Shown one piece after another: positions 57,150-64,000 of a stretch of DNA of 64,000 nucleotides (the stretch's first letter is position 1; each line of letters begins with the position of its first letter). Source of the stretch: Idiomarina loihiensis. Lineage in GTDB: Bacteria; Pseudomonadota; Gammaproteobacteria; Enterobacterales; Alteromonadaceae. Location: the NCBI RefSeq assembly GCF_024584785.1, contig NZ_CP074112.1, positions 1,302,001-1,366,000 on the forward strand. The letters run 5' to 3'. The notes beneath the pieces were generated by a model that did not search any database, was not told the DNA's origin, and saw only the letters and a list, made by a program, of their open reading frames with translations. The position numbers were made by a program, and so were the translations under genes.

Positions 57150-58279
57150 GATGAAAGGTCTCCTTGGTTCGCGTTGATGGTGGCGGTAATACGAAGATCG
57201 GCCCCCACCTGGCGAACATCTCGATAGGTTAAGGTGGGCGCTTGCGCGAGCTGCTGCCATACCGGCAAAGCAAATAAACCTTGCGCACTTGCACCTAATA
57301 ATTTCGGGGCTAAATATAAAATAAGTTCATCAACCCAACCGGCTGCAATCAATGCGCCGGCCAAGTTCGCCCCACATTCGGTCCAAACCGAATTAATCTG
57401 ATACGTTTGGGCTAGCTGGTGTAACAGCTCAGCTAAATCTATCTGGCCACTGCTAGTTACTGGCAACTGCAAAATTGTTACCTGCTCCGGCCAAGTTCTG
57501 GTCGTCGTCAGTTCGGCACTATGCACCAATAAAATAGGCGCAGCGGTTGCTGTGCTTTCGGTAAAGAGCGGCTCATCACCCTTTAATTTTCCCTGACTAT
57601 CGATGATCACGCGCAGTGGCTGTTGTTGTACCCATTCGCCGCGCGCCGTCAATCGGGCTTGGTCAGCTAGCACCGTGGTCGCAGTACTCAAAATGGCACT
57701 ACTTTGGGCGCGAAAACGATGCACATCGGCTCTTGCTGCGCTGCTGGTGAGCCATTGGCTGGCGCCATTTGCTAAGGCTGTTTGGCCATCTAATGATGCT
57801 GCCATTTTCAGTCTGAGCCAGGGCCGTTGCCGTTGCATCCGAGCGATAAAACCGCAGTTTAAGGCACGCGCTTGGGTTTCTAACACGCCAACCAGCACCT
57901 CAATACCCGCTGCTCGTAAACGTGCGATACCTTGCCCACTCACCAGCGGATTCGGATCTTGCATCGCCACCACAACTTGCGCCACTTGGGCTTTGATGAG
58001 TGCATCTGCGCATGGAGGAGTACGACCGAAATGGCTACATGGTTCAAGCGTCACATAGGCAGTGCCATGCTTGGCTGATGCGCCGGCGGCAGCTAAGGCA
58101 TGTACTTCAGCATGAGGCTCACCGGCTCGTTGATGCCAGCCTTCGCCAACGATCTGGCCGTGCTGCACAATCACACATCCCACCATAGGATTTGGCGCAG
58201 CGCTAAACCGCCCTTGCGCAGCTAAATCAAGGGCACGTTGCATATAGAATTGGTGGCACCTAACTGGGGTATTAGTCAT
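57146..58279 (-). CDS. ribD: Bifunctional riboflavin deaminase/reductase RibD
   Basis: 377 aa. The N-terminal deaminase has the zinc motif HAEVHAL and [16 protein letters not shown]; the C-terminal reductase starts around residue 145 ([16 protein letters not shown]). It overlaps nrdR by eight bases and ribBX by four. The ribE (riboflavin synthase) gene that normally sits between ribD and ribBA is missing here. Confidence 0.96.
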   Translation of the reverse strand: MTNTPVRCHQFYMQRALDLAAQGRFSAAPNPMVGCVIVQHGQIVGEGWHQRAGEPHAEVHALAAAGASAKHGTAYVTLEPCSHFGRTPPCADALIKAQVAQVVVAMQDPNPLVSGQGIARLRAAGIEVLVGVLETQARALNCGFIARMQRQRPWLRLKMAASLDGQTALANGASQWLTSSAARADVHRFRAQSSAILSTATTVLADQARLTARGEWVQQQPLRVIIDSQGKLKGDEPLFTESTATAAPILLVHSAELTTTRTWPEQVTILQLPVTSSGQIDLAELLHQLAQTYQINSVWTECGANLAGALIAAGWVDELILYLAPKLLGASAQGLFALPVWQQLAQAPTLTYRDVRQVGADLRITATINANQGDLSS

Positions 58280-58721
58280 TGAGACGAGCTATTTCTTCAC
58301 CAAATTCACGAATATCATCAAAGGCGCGATACACCGAGGCAAACCGGATGTATGCGACTTTATCCAAGGCTTTGAGGTTTTCCATCACTAAGCCACCAAT
58401 CATTTTGCTGGTGACTTCACGTTCGCCCGTTGCCCTTAATGACGATTTGACATTCTGCATGGCTTGCTCAATGGCTTCGAGACTAACCGGACGTTTTTCT
58501 AAAGCGCGTAATAAGCCACTACGCAATTTATCTTCGTTAAAAGGTTCGCGAGTGCCATCGGACTTTATAACTCGAGGCATGATCAACTCTGCCGTCTCAA
58601 ACGTCGTAAAGCGCTCTTTACACTCGGTGCATTCGCGCCGACGCCGCACTGAGGCGCCATCGGCAACTAACCGAGAATCGATGACTTTGGTATCTTGCGT
58701 GCCACAAAAAGGACAATGCAT
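58272..58721 (-). CDS. nrdR: Transcriptional repressor NrdR
   Basis: 149-aa repressor of ribonucleotide reductase genes. The N-terminal zinc ribbon (MHCPFCG and ECTEC) is followed by an ATP-cone domain with [14 protein letters not shown]. First gene of the nrdR-ribD-ribBX set. Confidence 0.97.
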   Translation of the reverse strand: MHCPFCGTQDTKVIDSRLVADGASVRRRRECTECKERFTTFETAELIMPRVIKSDGTREPFNEDKLRSGLLRALEKRPVSLEAIEQAMQNVKSSLRATGEREVTSKMIGGLVMENLKALDKVAYIRFASVYRAFDDIREFGEEIARLND

Positions 58722-58781
58722 AATAACTTTCCTTGCCTAACCTAATGAACTCATCGCCCTAATTCTCGACCAAAGAGCTGC

Positions 58782-60038
58782 TTATCCGTAGACCGGGAAG
58801 CGCTTACAAAGGGCTTTTACTTGGTCACGCACGGCACTGATGGCTGCTTCGTCGTTAATATTATCTAACACGTCACAAATCCAGTGTGCCACTTGCTCAG
58901 CTTCTGCTTGCTTAAAGCCACGACGCGTAATAGCTGGGGTACCTAGCCGTAATCCTGACGTCACAAAAGGTGAACGCGGGTCGTTGGGTACGGAGTTTTT
59001 GTTCACCGTAATGTAGGCCCGACCTAAAGCTGCATCAGCATCTTTACCCGTGATATCTTTATCAATTAAATCAACTAAGAACAAATGGTTTTGGGTGCCA
59101 CCAGAGACAATCTTGTAACCGCGTTCTTGCATCACTTTCACCATTGCATTGGCGTTGGTTAACACCTGCTGCTGGTACGCTTTAAACTCTGGCTCCATCG
59201 CCTCTTTGAACGCTACTGCCTTAGCAGCAATCACATGCATTAGAGGGCCACCTTGGCTACCTGGGAACACACCACCGTTAAGTTTTTTGTGCAATTCAGG
59301 GTCATCTTTACCTGATAAAATCAAACCACTACGCGGGCCAGCTAAGGTTTTGTGGGTGGTGGTGGTGACTACATCAGCAAAAGGTACCGGGTTCGGATAG
59401 AGACCTGCTGCCACTAACCCAGCCACATGCGCCATATCCACTAGCAAATAAGCGCCTACTTCGTCCGCAATTTCGCGGAACTTAGCCCAATCGACAATAC
59501 CTGAATAAGCAGAAAAACCAGCCACGATCATTTTAGGCTGGTGCTGCAAGGCTAGCTCACGCACTTCGGCATAGTTAATTTCGCCAGTACTTTCATCTAA
59601 ACCATACTGCACCGCATGGTAGAGTTTGCCAGAGAAGTTCACATGGGAACCATGGGTTAGGTGGCCGCCATGGGCCAAGCTCATACCCAATACCGTATCA
59701 CCAGCGTTTAAGAGCGCTAAAAACACTGCTGAGTTAGCCTGTGAACCAGCATGCGGTTGCACGTTCGCATAGCAAGCGCCAAACAACTGCTTGGCTCGCT
59801 CAATGGCTAAATCTTCAACCACATCAACAAATTCACAACCACCGTAGTAACGTTTGTGCGGATAGCCTTCTGCGTACTTATTGGTTAACTGCGAACCTTG
59901 CGCTTGTAACACGCGTGGGCTGGTGTAATTTTCTGACGCAATAAGTTCGATATGCTCTTCTTGACGTTGTACTTCATCGGTCATCGCTTGCCACAACTCA
60001 GCATCATAGCTAGCAATGTTCATCTCATGTTTTAACAT
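58782..60038 (-). CDS. glyA: Serine hydroxymethyltransferase
   Basis: PLP enzyme, 418 aa, converting serine and tetrahydrofolate to glycine and methylene-THF. The N-terminus [16 protein letters not shown] matches E. coli GlyA, fixing the start at 60038. IASENYTSP, the PLP-lysine [13 protein letters not shown] and [15 protein letters not shown] are conserved. Confidence 0.98.
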   Translation of the reverse strand: MLKHEMNIASYDAELWQAMTDEVQRQEEHIELIASENYTSPRVLQAQGSQLTNKYAEGYPHKRYYGGCEFVDVVEDLAIERAKQLFGACYANVQPHAGSQANSAVFLALLNAGDTVLGMSLAHGGHLTHGSHVNFSGKLYHAVQYGLDESTGEINYAEVRELALQHQPKMIVAGFSAYSGIVDWAKFREIADEVGAYLLVDMAHVAGLVAAGLYPNPVPFADVVTTTTHKTLAGPRSGLILSGKDDPELHKKLNGGVFPGSQGGPLMHVIAAKAVAFKEAMEPEFKAYQQQVLTNANAMVKVMQERGYKIVSGGTQNHLFLVDLIDKDITGKDADAALGRAYITVNKNSVPNDPRSPFVTSGLRLGTPAITRRGFKQAEAEQVAHWICDVLDNINDEAAISAVRDQVKALCKRFPVYG

Positions 60039-60186
60039 CAGGGCTCCTAACTGCAGCAGCTGCCGGAGTGACAGCGGGTTATTGGAAATATCTGTGCGCT
60101 AGTTTACCAATATACTTGGGTTAGCGCCAACTTAAGGGTTAAAATAGTCCATTAAGATTTCACCCTCACAAGGAACATGGGCAGTT

Positions 60187-61854
60187 ATGGCACAATATAT
60201 CTATTCGATGTCGCGGGTCAGTAAAGTCGTCCCGCCGAAAAAGACGATTTTAAAAGACATTTCGTTATCTTTCTTTCCTGGCGCAAAGATTGGGGTATTA
60301 GGTTTAAACGGCGCTGGTAAATCCACCCTGTTACGCATCATGGCAGGTATCGATAAAGAAATTGAAGGCGAAGCCCGACCGCTCGCTGGTATTGAAATTG
60401 GCTATTTGCCACAAGAACCACAATTAGACGAAGACAAAACTGTCCGTGAAACCGTAGAAGAAGCCGTGGCTGACGTGAAAAATGCGCTAGCTGAGCTCGA
60501 TCAGGTTTATGCAGCCTACGCGGAAGAAGATGCTGACTTTGATGCTTTAGCGAAAAAACAAGGCCAGCTAGAGGCTATCCTGCAAGCTAAAGACGGTCAC
60601 AACTTAGACAATATGCTAGAGCGTGCAGCTGACTCGCTTCGCTTACCGCCGTGGGATACCAAAATCAAAGTATTATCGGGTGGTGAACGTCGCCGCGTAG
60701 CCATTTGCCGTTTGCTACTGAGCAAACCTGATATGTTGCTATTAGATGAGCCAACTAACCACTTGGATGCTGAATCGGTCGCTTGGTTAGAACGTTTCTT
60801 ACACGACTACGAAGGTACCGTGGTTGCCATTACCCACGACCGTTATTTCTTAGATAACGTGGCGGGCTGGATTTTAGAGCTTGACCGTGGCTATGGCATC
60901 CCTTGGGAAGGCAACTACTCGTCTTGGCTAGAACAAAAAGAACAACGTCTTGAGCAAGAAGAGAAACAAGAAAAAGCTCGGCAACGCAGTATTAAACAAG
61001 AACTTGAGTGGGTGCGGCAAAACCCTAAAGGGCGTCAAGCAAAAAGCAAGGCGCGGATGGCTCGGTTTGAAGAACTGCAAAGCGGTGATTACCAAAAACG
61101 CAACGAAACCAACGAGCTATTTATTCCACCAGGCCCACGCTTGGGCGATAAGGTACTTGAAGTTCAGCACTTGCATAAGGCCTACGATGGTCGGGTACTG
61201 ATCAATGACTTAAGCTTTAGCGTTCCTAAAGGGGCTATTGTTGGCATCATAGGTCCGAACGGTGCTGGTAAATCAACGCTATTCCGCATGATCACCGGTA
61301 AAGAGCAACCCGATTCTGGTACCCTTGAATTAGGTGACACCGTGCAGTTGGCCAGTGTCGATCAGTTCCGTGATGACATGAATGACAAAAATACCGTGTG
61401 GAAAGAAATCTCCGATGGCCAAGATATTCTCCGCATCGGTAATTTTGAAATTAATAGCCGCGCCTATGTGGGTCGCTTTAACTTCCGTGGTAACGACCAA
61501 CAAAAACACATTGGTGAGTTATCAGGGGGTGAACGTAATCGGGTGCATTTAGCCAAGCTATTAAAAGCTGGTGGTAACCTGTTACTCTTGGACGAACCGA
61601 CCAATGACCTTGATGTTGAAACCCTACGTGCGCTAGAAGAAGCCTTATTAGAGTTTCCTGGCTCAGCTATGGTGATCTCGCACGACCGTTGGTTCTTAGA
61701 CCGGGTAGCTACCCACATTCTTGATTATCGTGATGAGGGCGTGGTGAACTTCTACGAAGGGAACTATTCTGATTACGAAGAGTATATGAAAAAGACCCAT
61801 GGTGAGCATGCTATGGAGCCGCATCGTACTCGTTATAAGCCGATTGGGGTGTAA
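60187..61854 (+). CDS. ettA: Energy-dependent translational throttle protein EttA (ABC-F)
   Basis: 555 aa, the same length as E. coli EttA. Two ABC cassettes with Walker A GLNGAGKST and GPNGAGKST, signatures LSGGERRRV and LSGGERNRV, and Walker B LLLDEPTNHLD and LLLDEPTNDLD. The linker P-site tRNA interaction motif lies between them (about residues 240-310, charged). It gates entry of ribosomes into elongation under low energy. Confidence 0.97.
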   Translation: MAQYIYSMSRVSKVVPPKKTILKDISLSFFPGAKIGVLGLNGAGKSTLLRIMAGIDKEIEGEARPLAGIEIGYLPQEPQLDEDKTVRETVEEAVADVKNALAELDQVYAAYAEEDADFDALAKKQGQLEAILQAKDGHNLDNMLERAADSLRLPPWDTKIKVLSGGERRRVAICRLLLSKPDMLLLDEPTNHLDAESVAWLERFLHDYEGTVVAITHDRYFLDNVAGWILELDRGYGIPWEGNYSSWLEQKEQRLEQEEKQEKARQRSIKQELEWVRQNPKGRQAKSKARMARFEELQSGDYQKRNETNELFIPPGPRLGDKVLEVQHLHKAYDGRVLINDLSFSVPKGAIVGIIGPNGAGKSTLFRMITGKEQPDSGTLELGDTVQLASVDQFRDDMNDKNTVWKEISDGQDILRIGNFEINSRAYVGRFNFRGNDQQKHIGELSGGERNRVHLAKLLKAGGNLLLLDEPTNDLDVETLRALEEALLEFPGSAMVISHDRWFLDRVATHILDYRDEGVVNFYEGNYSDYEEYMKKTHGEHAMEPHRTRYKPIGV

Positions 61855-61882
61855 GTTATATCAGGTTAGCTTCAACCAACAC

Positions 61883-61918
61883 AACGCCTGCCAGAATGAC
61901 ACTGGCGGGCGTTTTTTT
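61883..61918 (+). terminator. ettA rho-independent terminator
   Basis: AACGCC-TGCCAG pairs with CTGGC-GGGCGTT (one mismatch) around a seven-base loop, followed by seven T residues. It is immediately before the mobile element. Confidence 0.85.
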
Positions 61919-61978
61919 CAGAAGCTTCTAGCCATCACTAAAACGGGTAAGCGGATTATCTGGTTGATGCTTCACCTA

Positions 61979-62383
61979 CTACTGGTGCATGTTTCCTTCG
62001 CTAATTCCAGCAAGAACCCCACACGCCTCAACTTCCCGGTCATCGTTGCAACTCGCTCTCAGTGAAACGAGTTGTTTCTCAAGCGCTTGCAGAGCGGTTA
62101 TCTGCGACCGCACATGAGAGATGTGATCATCGAGCAAGGCGTTGACGGCGGTACAAGGCTGATGAGGGTCGTCCTGATAGCTCTGTAGTTCGTGAATCTC
62201 AGCCAGTGACAGGCCCAGGATTCTGCAGCGACGGATGAAGGCCAGCCCCTCACCATGCTTCTCGGTATAGACACGGTAACCGTTGTCCTGCCGATCAGGC
62301 GGCGGCAACAAGCCCTGCTGTTCATAGAAGCGGATCGTCTGTGTTTCGACCCCTACCAACTGCGCCAACTGACCAATGCGCAT
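61979..62383 (-). CDS. Cd(II)/Pb(II)-responsive MerR-family regulator (CadR/PbrR type)
   Basis: 134 aa. The MerR helix-turn-helix starts MRIGQLAQLVGVETQTIRFYE, so I place the start at 62383 rather than five codons upstream. The three sensor cysteines are C77, C112 and C121, close to C77/C112/C119 of CadR. It is divergent from the cation transporter whose promoter it should control. Confidence 0.88.
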   Translation of the reverse strand: MRIGQLAQLVGVETQTIRFYEQQGLLPPPDRQDNGYRVYTEKHGEGLAFIRRCRILGLSLAEIHELQSYQDDPHQPCTAVNALLDDHISHVRSQITALQALEKQLVSLRASCNDDREVEACGVLAGISEGNMHQ

Positions 62384-62414
62384 CAGCCTCCTCCCCAACG
62401 GATTCTTTACTCTA

Positions 62415-62445
62415 TTGACCTTATAGTAGCTTTATAGTTTAAAAT
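62415..62445 (+). promoter_or_regulatory. MerR-type promoter of the cation transporter gene
   Basis: TTGACC (62415-62420) and TAAAAT (62440-62445) are separated by 19 bases, the long spacer used by MerR-family activators; an imperfect dyad (CTTATAGTAGCTTTATAG) lies in the spacer. Confidence 0.65.
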
Positions 62446-62478
62446 GGTACCACAACATTGTTCAAGTGGAGTCGTATC

Positions 62479-63375
62479 ATGAGCAAATCCTGTGGTGGCG
62501 CCTGTGGCGGTGATGCAACGTCCGCAGCGGATACCGATATACAGGCCTCCTCCGAGGCGCCAGGGAGATGGGTCAGTGTTTATGCCGTGCCGAAGATGGA
62601 CTGTCCATCAGAAGAACGAATGATTCGCCTAGCCCTGAACGGCTTTGAGGAGATTCGGGCGCTGTCCTTCGACTTGTCGAACCGCCGGCTGAAGGTCGTG
62701 CATGACGGCGAGGTCGAGCCCGTCACCTCGAAACTGAAGACCTTGGGGCTAGGCGCCTCGCTTCAGGAAACCGTCGCTGCAAATCCGGAGACCATCAAGG
62801 CCGCCGAGTTTTCGGCAGCTTCTGCTAAGCAAGAATCCGGGACCCTGCGCTGGTTGCTCGGCATCAATGCACTTCTGTTCGTGGTGGAAATGACTGCCGG
62901 TCTGATCGCCCGGTCCACCGGCCTGATTGGAGAATCCCTGGACAATTTTGCCGATGCGGCGGTGTACGGGCTTGCCCTTTATGCGGTTGGACATAGCGTG
63001 AAAATGCAGGTACGTGCCGCGCATCTTGCTGGTGTACTGCAACTGATCTTGGCTGTGGGCGTGCTCGTAGAGGTGGTGAGACGCTTTGTATTCGGTAGTG
63101 AGCCTGAATCGCTGGTGATGATGGCTATCGCATTCGTCGCATTGATTGCCAATACCAGTTGTCTGCTGCTCATATCCAAACATCGGGAAGGCGGGGCGCA
63201 CATGAAGGCAAGCTGGATATTCTCGGCCAACGACGTGGTGATCAACCTGGGGGTCATCACCGCCGGCGCCCTGGTCGCGTGGACCGGTTCCAATTATCCG
63301 GATCTGATTATCGGCACCATCGCGGGGGGCATTGTACTTAACGGTGCCAGACGCATTTTGGCGTTGAAGGGTTAA
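62479..63375 (+). CDS. Cation-diffusion-facilitator-like transporter with N-terminal metal-binding domain
   Basis: 298 aa. A Cys-rich start (SKSCGGACGGD), an HMA-like segment with VPKMDCPSEER, then a CDF-like membrane domain of about six helices with LDNFADAAVYGLALYAVG and SANDVVINLGVI. It resembles the CzcD-like protein of ISPpu12. The ligand pattern suggests a divalent heavy metal such as Cd, Zn or Pb; not proven. Start at ATG 62479 after GTGGAG. Confidence 0.85.
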   Translation: MSKSCGGACGGDATSAADTDIQASSEAPGRWVSVYAVPKMDCPSEERMIRLALNGFEEIRALSFDLSNRRLKVVHDGEVEPVTSKLKTLGLGASLQETVAANPETIKAAEFSAASAKQESGTLRWLLGINALLFVVEMTAGLIARSTGLIGESLDNFADAAVYGLALYAVGHSVKMQVRAAHLAGVLQLILAVGVLVEVVRRFVFGSEPESLVMMAIAFVALIANTSCLLLISKHREGGAHMKASWIFSANDVVINLGVITAGALVAWTGSNYPDLIIGTIAGGIVLNGARRILALKG

Positions 63376-63378
63376 ATA

Positions 63379-63891
63379 ATGCTCATTATTGGCAAAAAGC
63401 TCTCGCCGTATGCCCTATTGTCCATATCGGGCCTGCTGGCAGCGTCTGATCAGGCTGTAAAGTGGCTGGTGCAGCAATCAATGGCCTATGGCGAGTATGT
63501 TTCGGTGACCCCGTTCTTTAACTGGGTGCACCTATGGAACACCGGTGCCGCATTCAGTCTTTTTGCGAATGGTGGAGGCTGGCAGCGCTACTTTTTTATC
63601 GGAATCGCGGTAGTGGTCTCGATTTTTCTGATCAAGCTGATCCTTGAAAATCGTCATAAAGGAGAAGCCATCGCTTACAGTCTTATCCTCGGTGGCGCCA
63701 TGGGCAACCTGATTGACCGGGTCTTTCGCGGCTATGTTGTGGATTCCTTTGATTTCTATTGGCGAGACTGGCATTGGCCGGCCTTCAACCTGGCTGATAT
63801 TGCAATTGTCCTCGGTGCCTTACTTTTCGTTTCCAGCAGCTTGTTGGGTAAAAAAGCAAACACCAATGCCGAGTCGGATGGATCTGACTGA
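63379..63891 (+). CDS. lspA: Signal peptidase II (lipoprotein signal peptidase), mobile-element copy
   Basis: 170-aa aspartic membrane peptidase with four helices. NTGAAFSLF, GGAMGNLIDRVFRGYVVDSFDF and FNLADIAIVLGA hold the catalytic aspartates. A second lspA on mobile metal-resistance elements is known; it is three bases after the transporter, so the two are cotranscribed. Contribution to metal resistance is inferred. Confidence 0.93.
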   Translation: MLIIGKKLSPYALLSISGLLAASDQAVKWLVQQSMAYGEYVSVTPFFNWVHLWNTGAAFSLFANGGGWQRYFFIGIAVVVSIFLIKLILENRHKGEAIAYSLILGGAMGNLIDRVFRGYVVDSFDFYWRDWHWPAFNLADIAIVLGALLFVSSSLLGKKANTNAESDGSD

Positions 63892-64000
63892 CACTGCGGC
63901 TGCATGAGTACGTGGAGAAGGAATCCTTCAACCACCCCTACACCTTTGTGGCGGCACAGACCGGCCTGGACGAGAAGACGGTGCGCGACATCTTCAACGC
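63888..64000 (+). pseudogene. ISL3-family transposase fragment (no N-terminus visible; cut by window edge)
   Basis: In the frame beginning at 63888 the translation reads LTLRLHEYVEKESF, then HPYTF and TGLDEKTVRDIFNA, matching the helix-turn-helix region that follows the N-terminal zinc finger in ISL3/ISPpu12 transposases. It starts right at the lspA stop, after an in-frame stop at 63885. No start codon or zinc-finger part is present, so the gene looks truncated at its 5' end, unless an alternative start is used. The rest is outside the window. Confidence 0.55.

Larger units (their letters stand above)
61945..64000 (+). mobile_element. ISPpu12-like ISL3-family element with passenger genes (left part)
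   Basis: The gene set merR-type regulator (minus), cation transporter, lspA and an ISL3-type transposase is the known cargo arrangement of ISPpu12. A plausible terminal repeat starts at 61945 (GGGTAAGCGGATTATCTGG). The eight bases before it (ACTAAAAC) are the candidate target duplication. The other end lies outside the window. Codon use is more C/G-rich than the neighbouring chromosome. That the repeat is the exact boundary is inferred. Confidence 0.75.

Noticed and set aside
60039-60186. Glycine or THF riboswitch between glyA and ettA
   Set aside because: I see no conserved riboswitch core, and the gap is short and shared by two divergent promoters.
62749-63293. Minus-strand ORFs inside the cation transporter gene
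   Set aside because: Long antisense frames are common in this GC-rich codon pattern; the plus-strand frame has clear CDF and metal-binding motifs.

Overview
The window is a typical free-living gammaproteobacterial chromosome segment. Gene content and gene order (rsx/rnf operon with nth; yoaA-tsaB-slp-fadD-rnd; dnaX-ybaB-recR-htpG-adk; a complete his operon; nrdR-ribD-ribBX), the TtpC-type TonB2 system with a DUF3450 protein, and the RibBX variant point to the Alteromonadales and relatives (Alteromonadaceae, Idiomarinaceae, Shewanella or Rheinheimera type). The genus cannot be fixed from sequence reading alone. Base composition and codon use look even from 1 to about 61.9 kb and change in the last 2 kb, which are a mobile element.

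Layout. 1-5092: Rsx/Rnf electron-transport operon (rsxB, cut by the window edge, then C, D, G, E) running into nth. 5094-8784: gloA, rnt, a DUF2238 membrane protein, a deaminase that looks like yeast cytosine deaminase, and dbpA. 8894-10685: peroxiredoxin, grxD and sodB. 10786-12321: a 15-bp tandem repeat at the fadR 3' end, fadR and dsbB. 12345-21898: a long minus-strand run of ycgN, an FAH-fold protein, a lytic transglycosylase, ycgL, rnd, fadD, a hydrolase, slp, tsaB and yoaA. 22288-29587: his leader peptide and attenuator, then hisGDCBHAFI. 29646-39600: MATE pump, cysteine desulfurase, hydrolase, MAPEG protein, adk, htpG with a sigma-32 promoter, recR, ybaB and dnaX with a programmed frameshift site. 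39658-42876: apt, a receiver-only response regulator, an unannotated 41-aa membrane peptide, and an hvfABC-type operon. 43035-48033: TonB2 transport operon. 48395-60038: priC-like gene, kynA, 4.5S RNA, an enoyl-CoA hydratase and FabH-like pair, rlmG, a periplasmic cyclophilin, an AmpG-type permease, panE, ribBX, ribD, nrdR and glyA. 60187-61854: ettA. 61945-64000: left part of an ISPpu12-like ISL3-family element carrying a CadR/PbrR regulator, a cation transporter, lspA and a transposase fragment.

The most interesting system is the minus-strand operon at 40825-42876. A secreted precursor with five EGKCG motifs is followed, with overlapping reading frames, by a DUF692 multinuclear iron oxidase (MNIO) and a DUF2063 partner. 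This is the arrangement of the HvfABC pathway, in which EGKCG cysteines become copper-binding oxazolone/thioamide groups. The precursor here has a different repeat layout (three blocks, seven cysteines, a four-residue EKM spacer repeat), a possible RpoE-like promoter, and no DoxX-like HvfD next to it.

Regulation visible in the sequence includes three FadR-like operator matches (upstream of fadR, fadD and the fabH-like/echA pair), a textbook his attenuator, a sigma-32 promoter for htpG, a dnaX -1 slippery site with an early stop in the shifted frame, and a MerR-type promoter with a 19-bp spacer in the mobile element.
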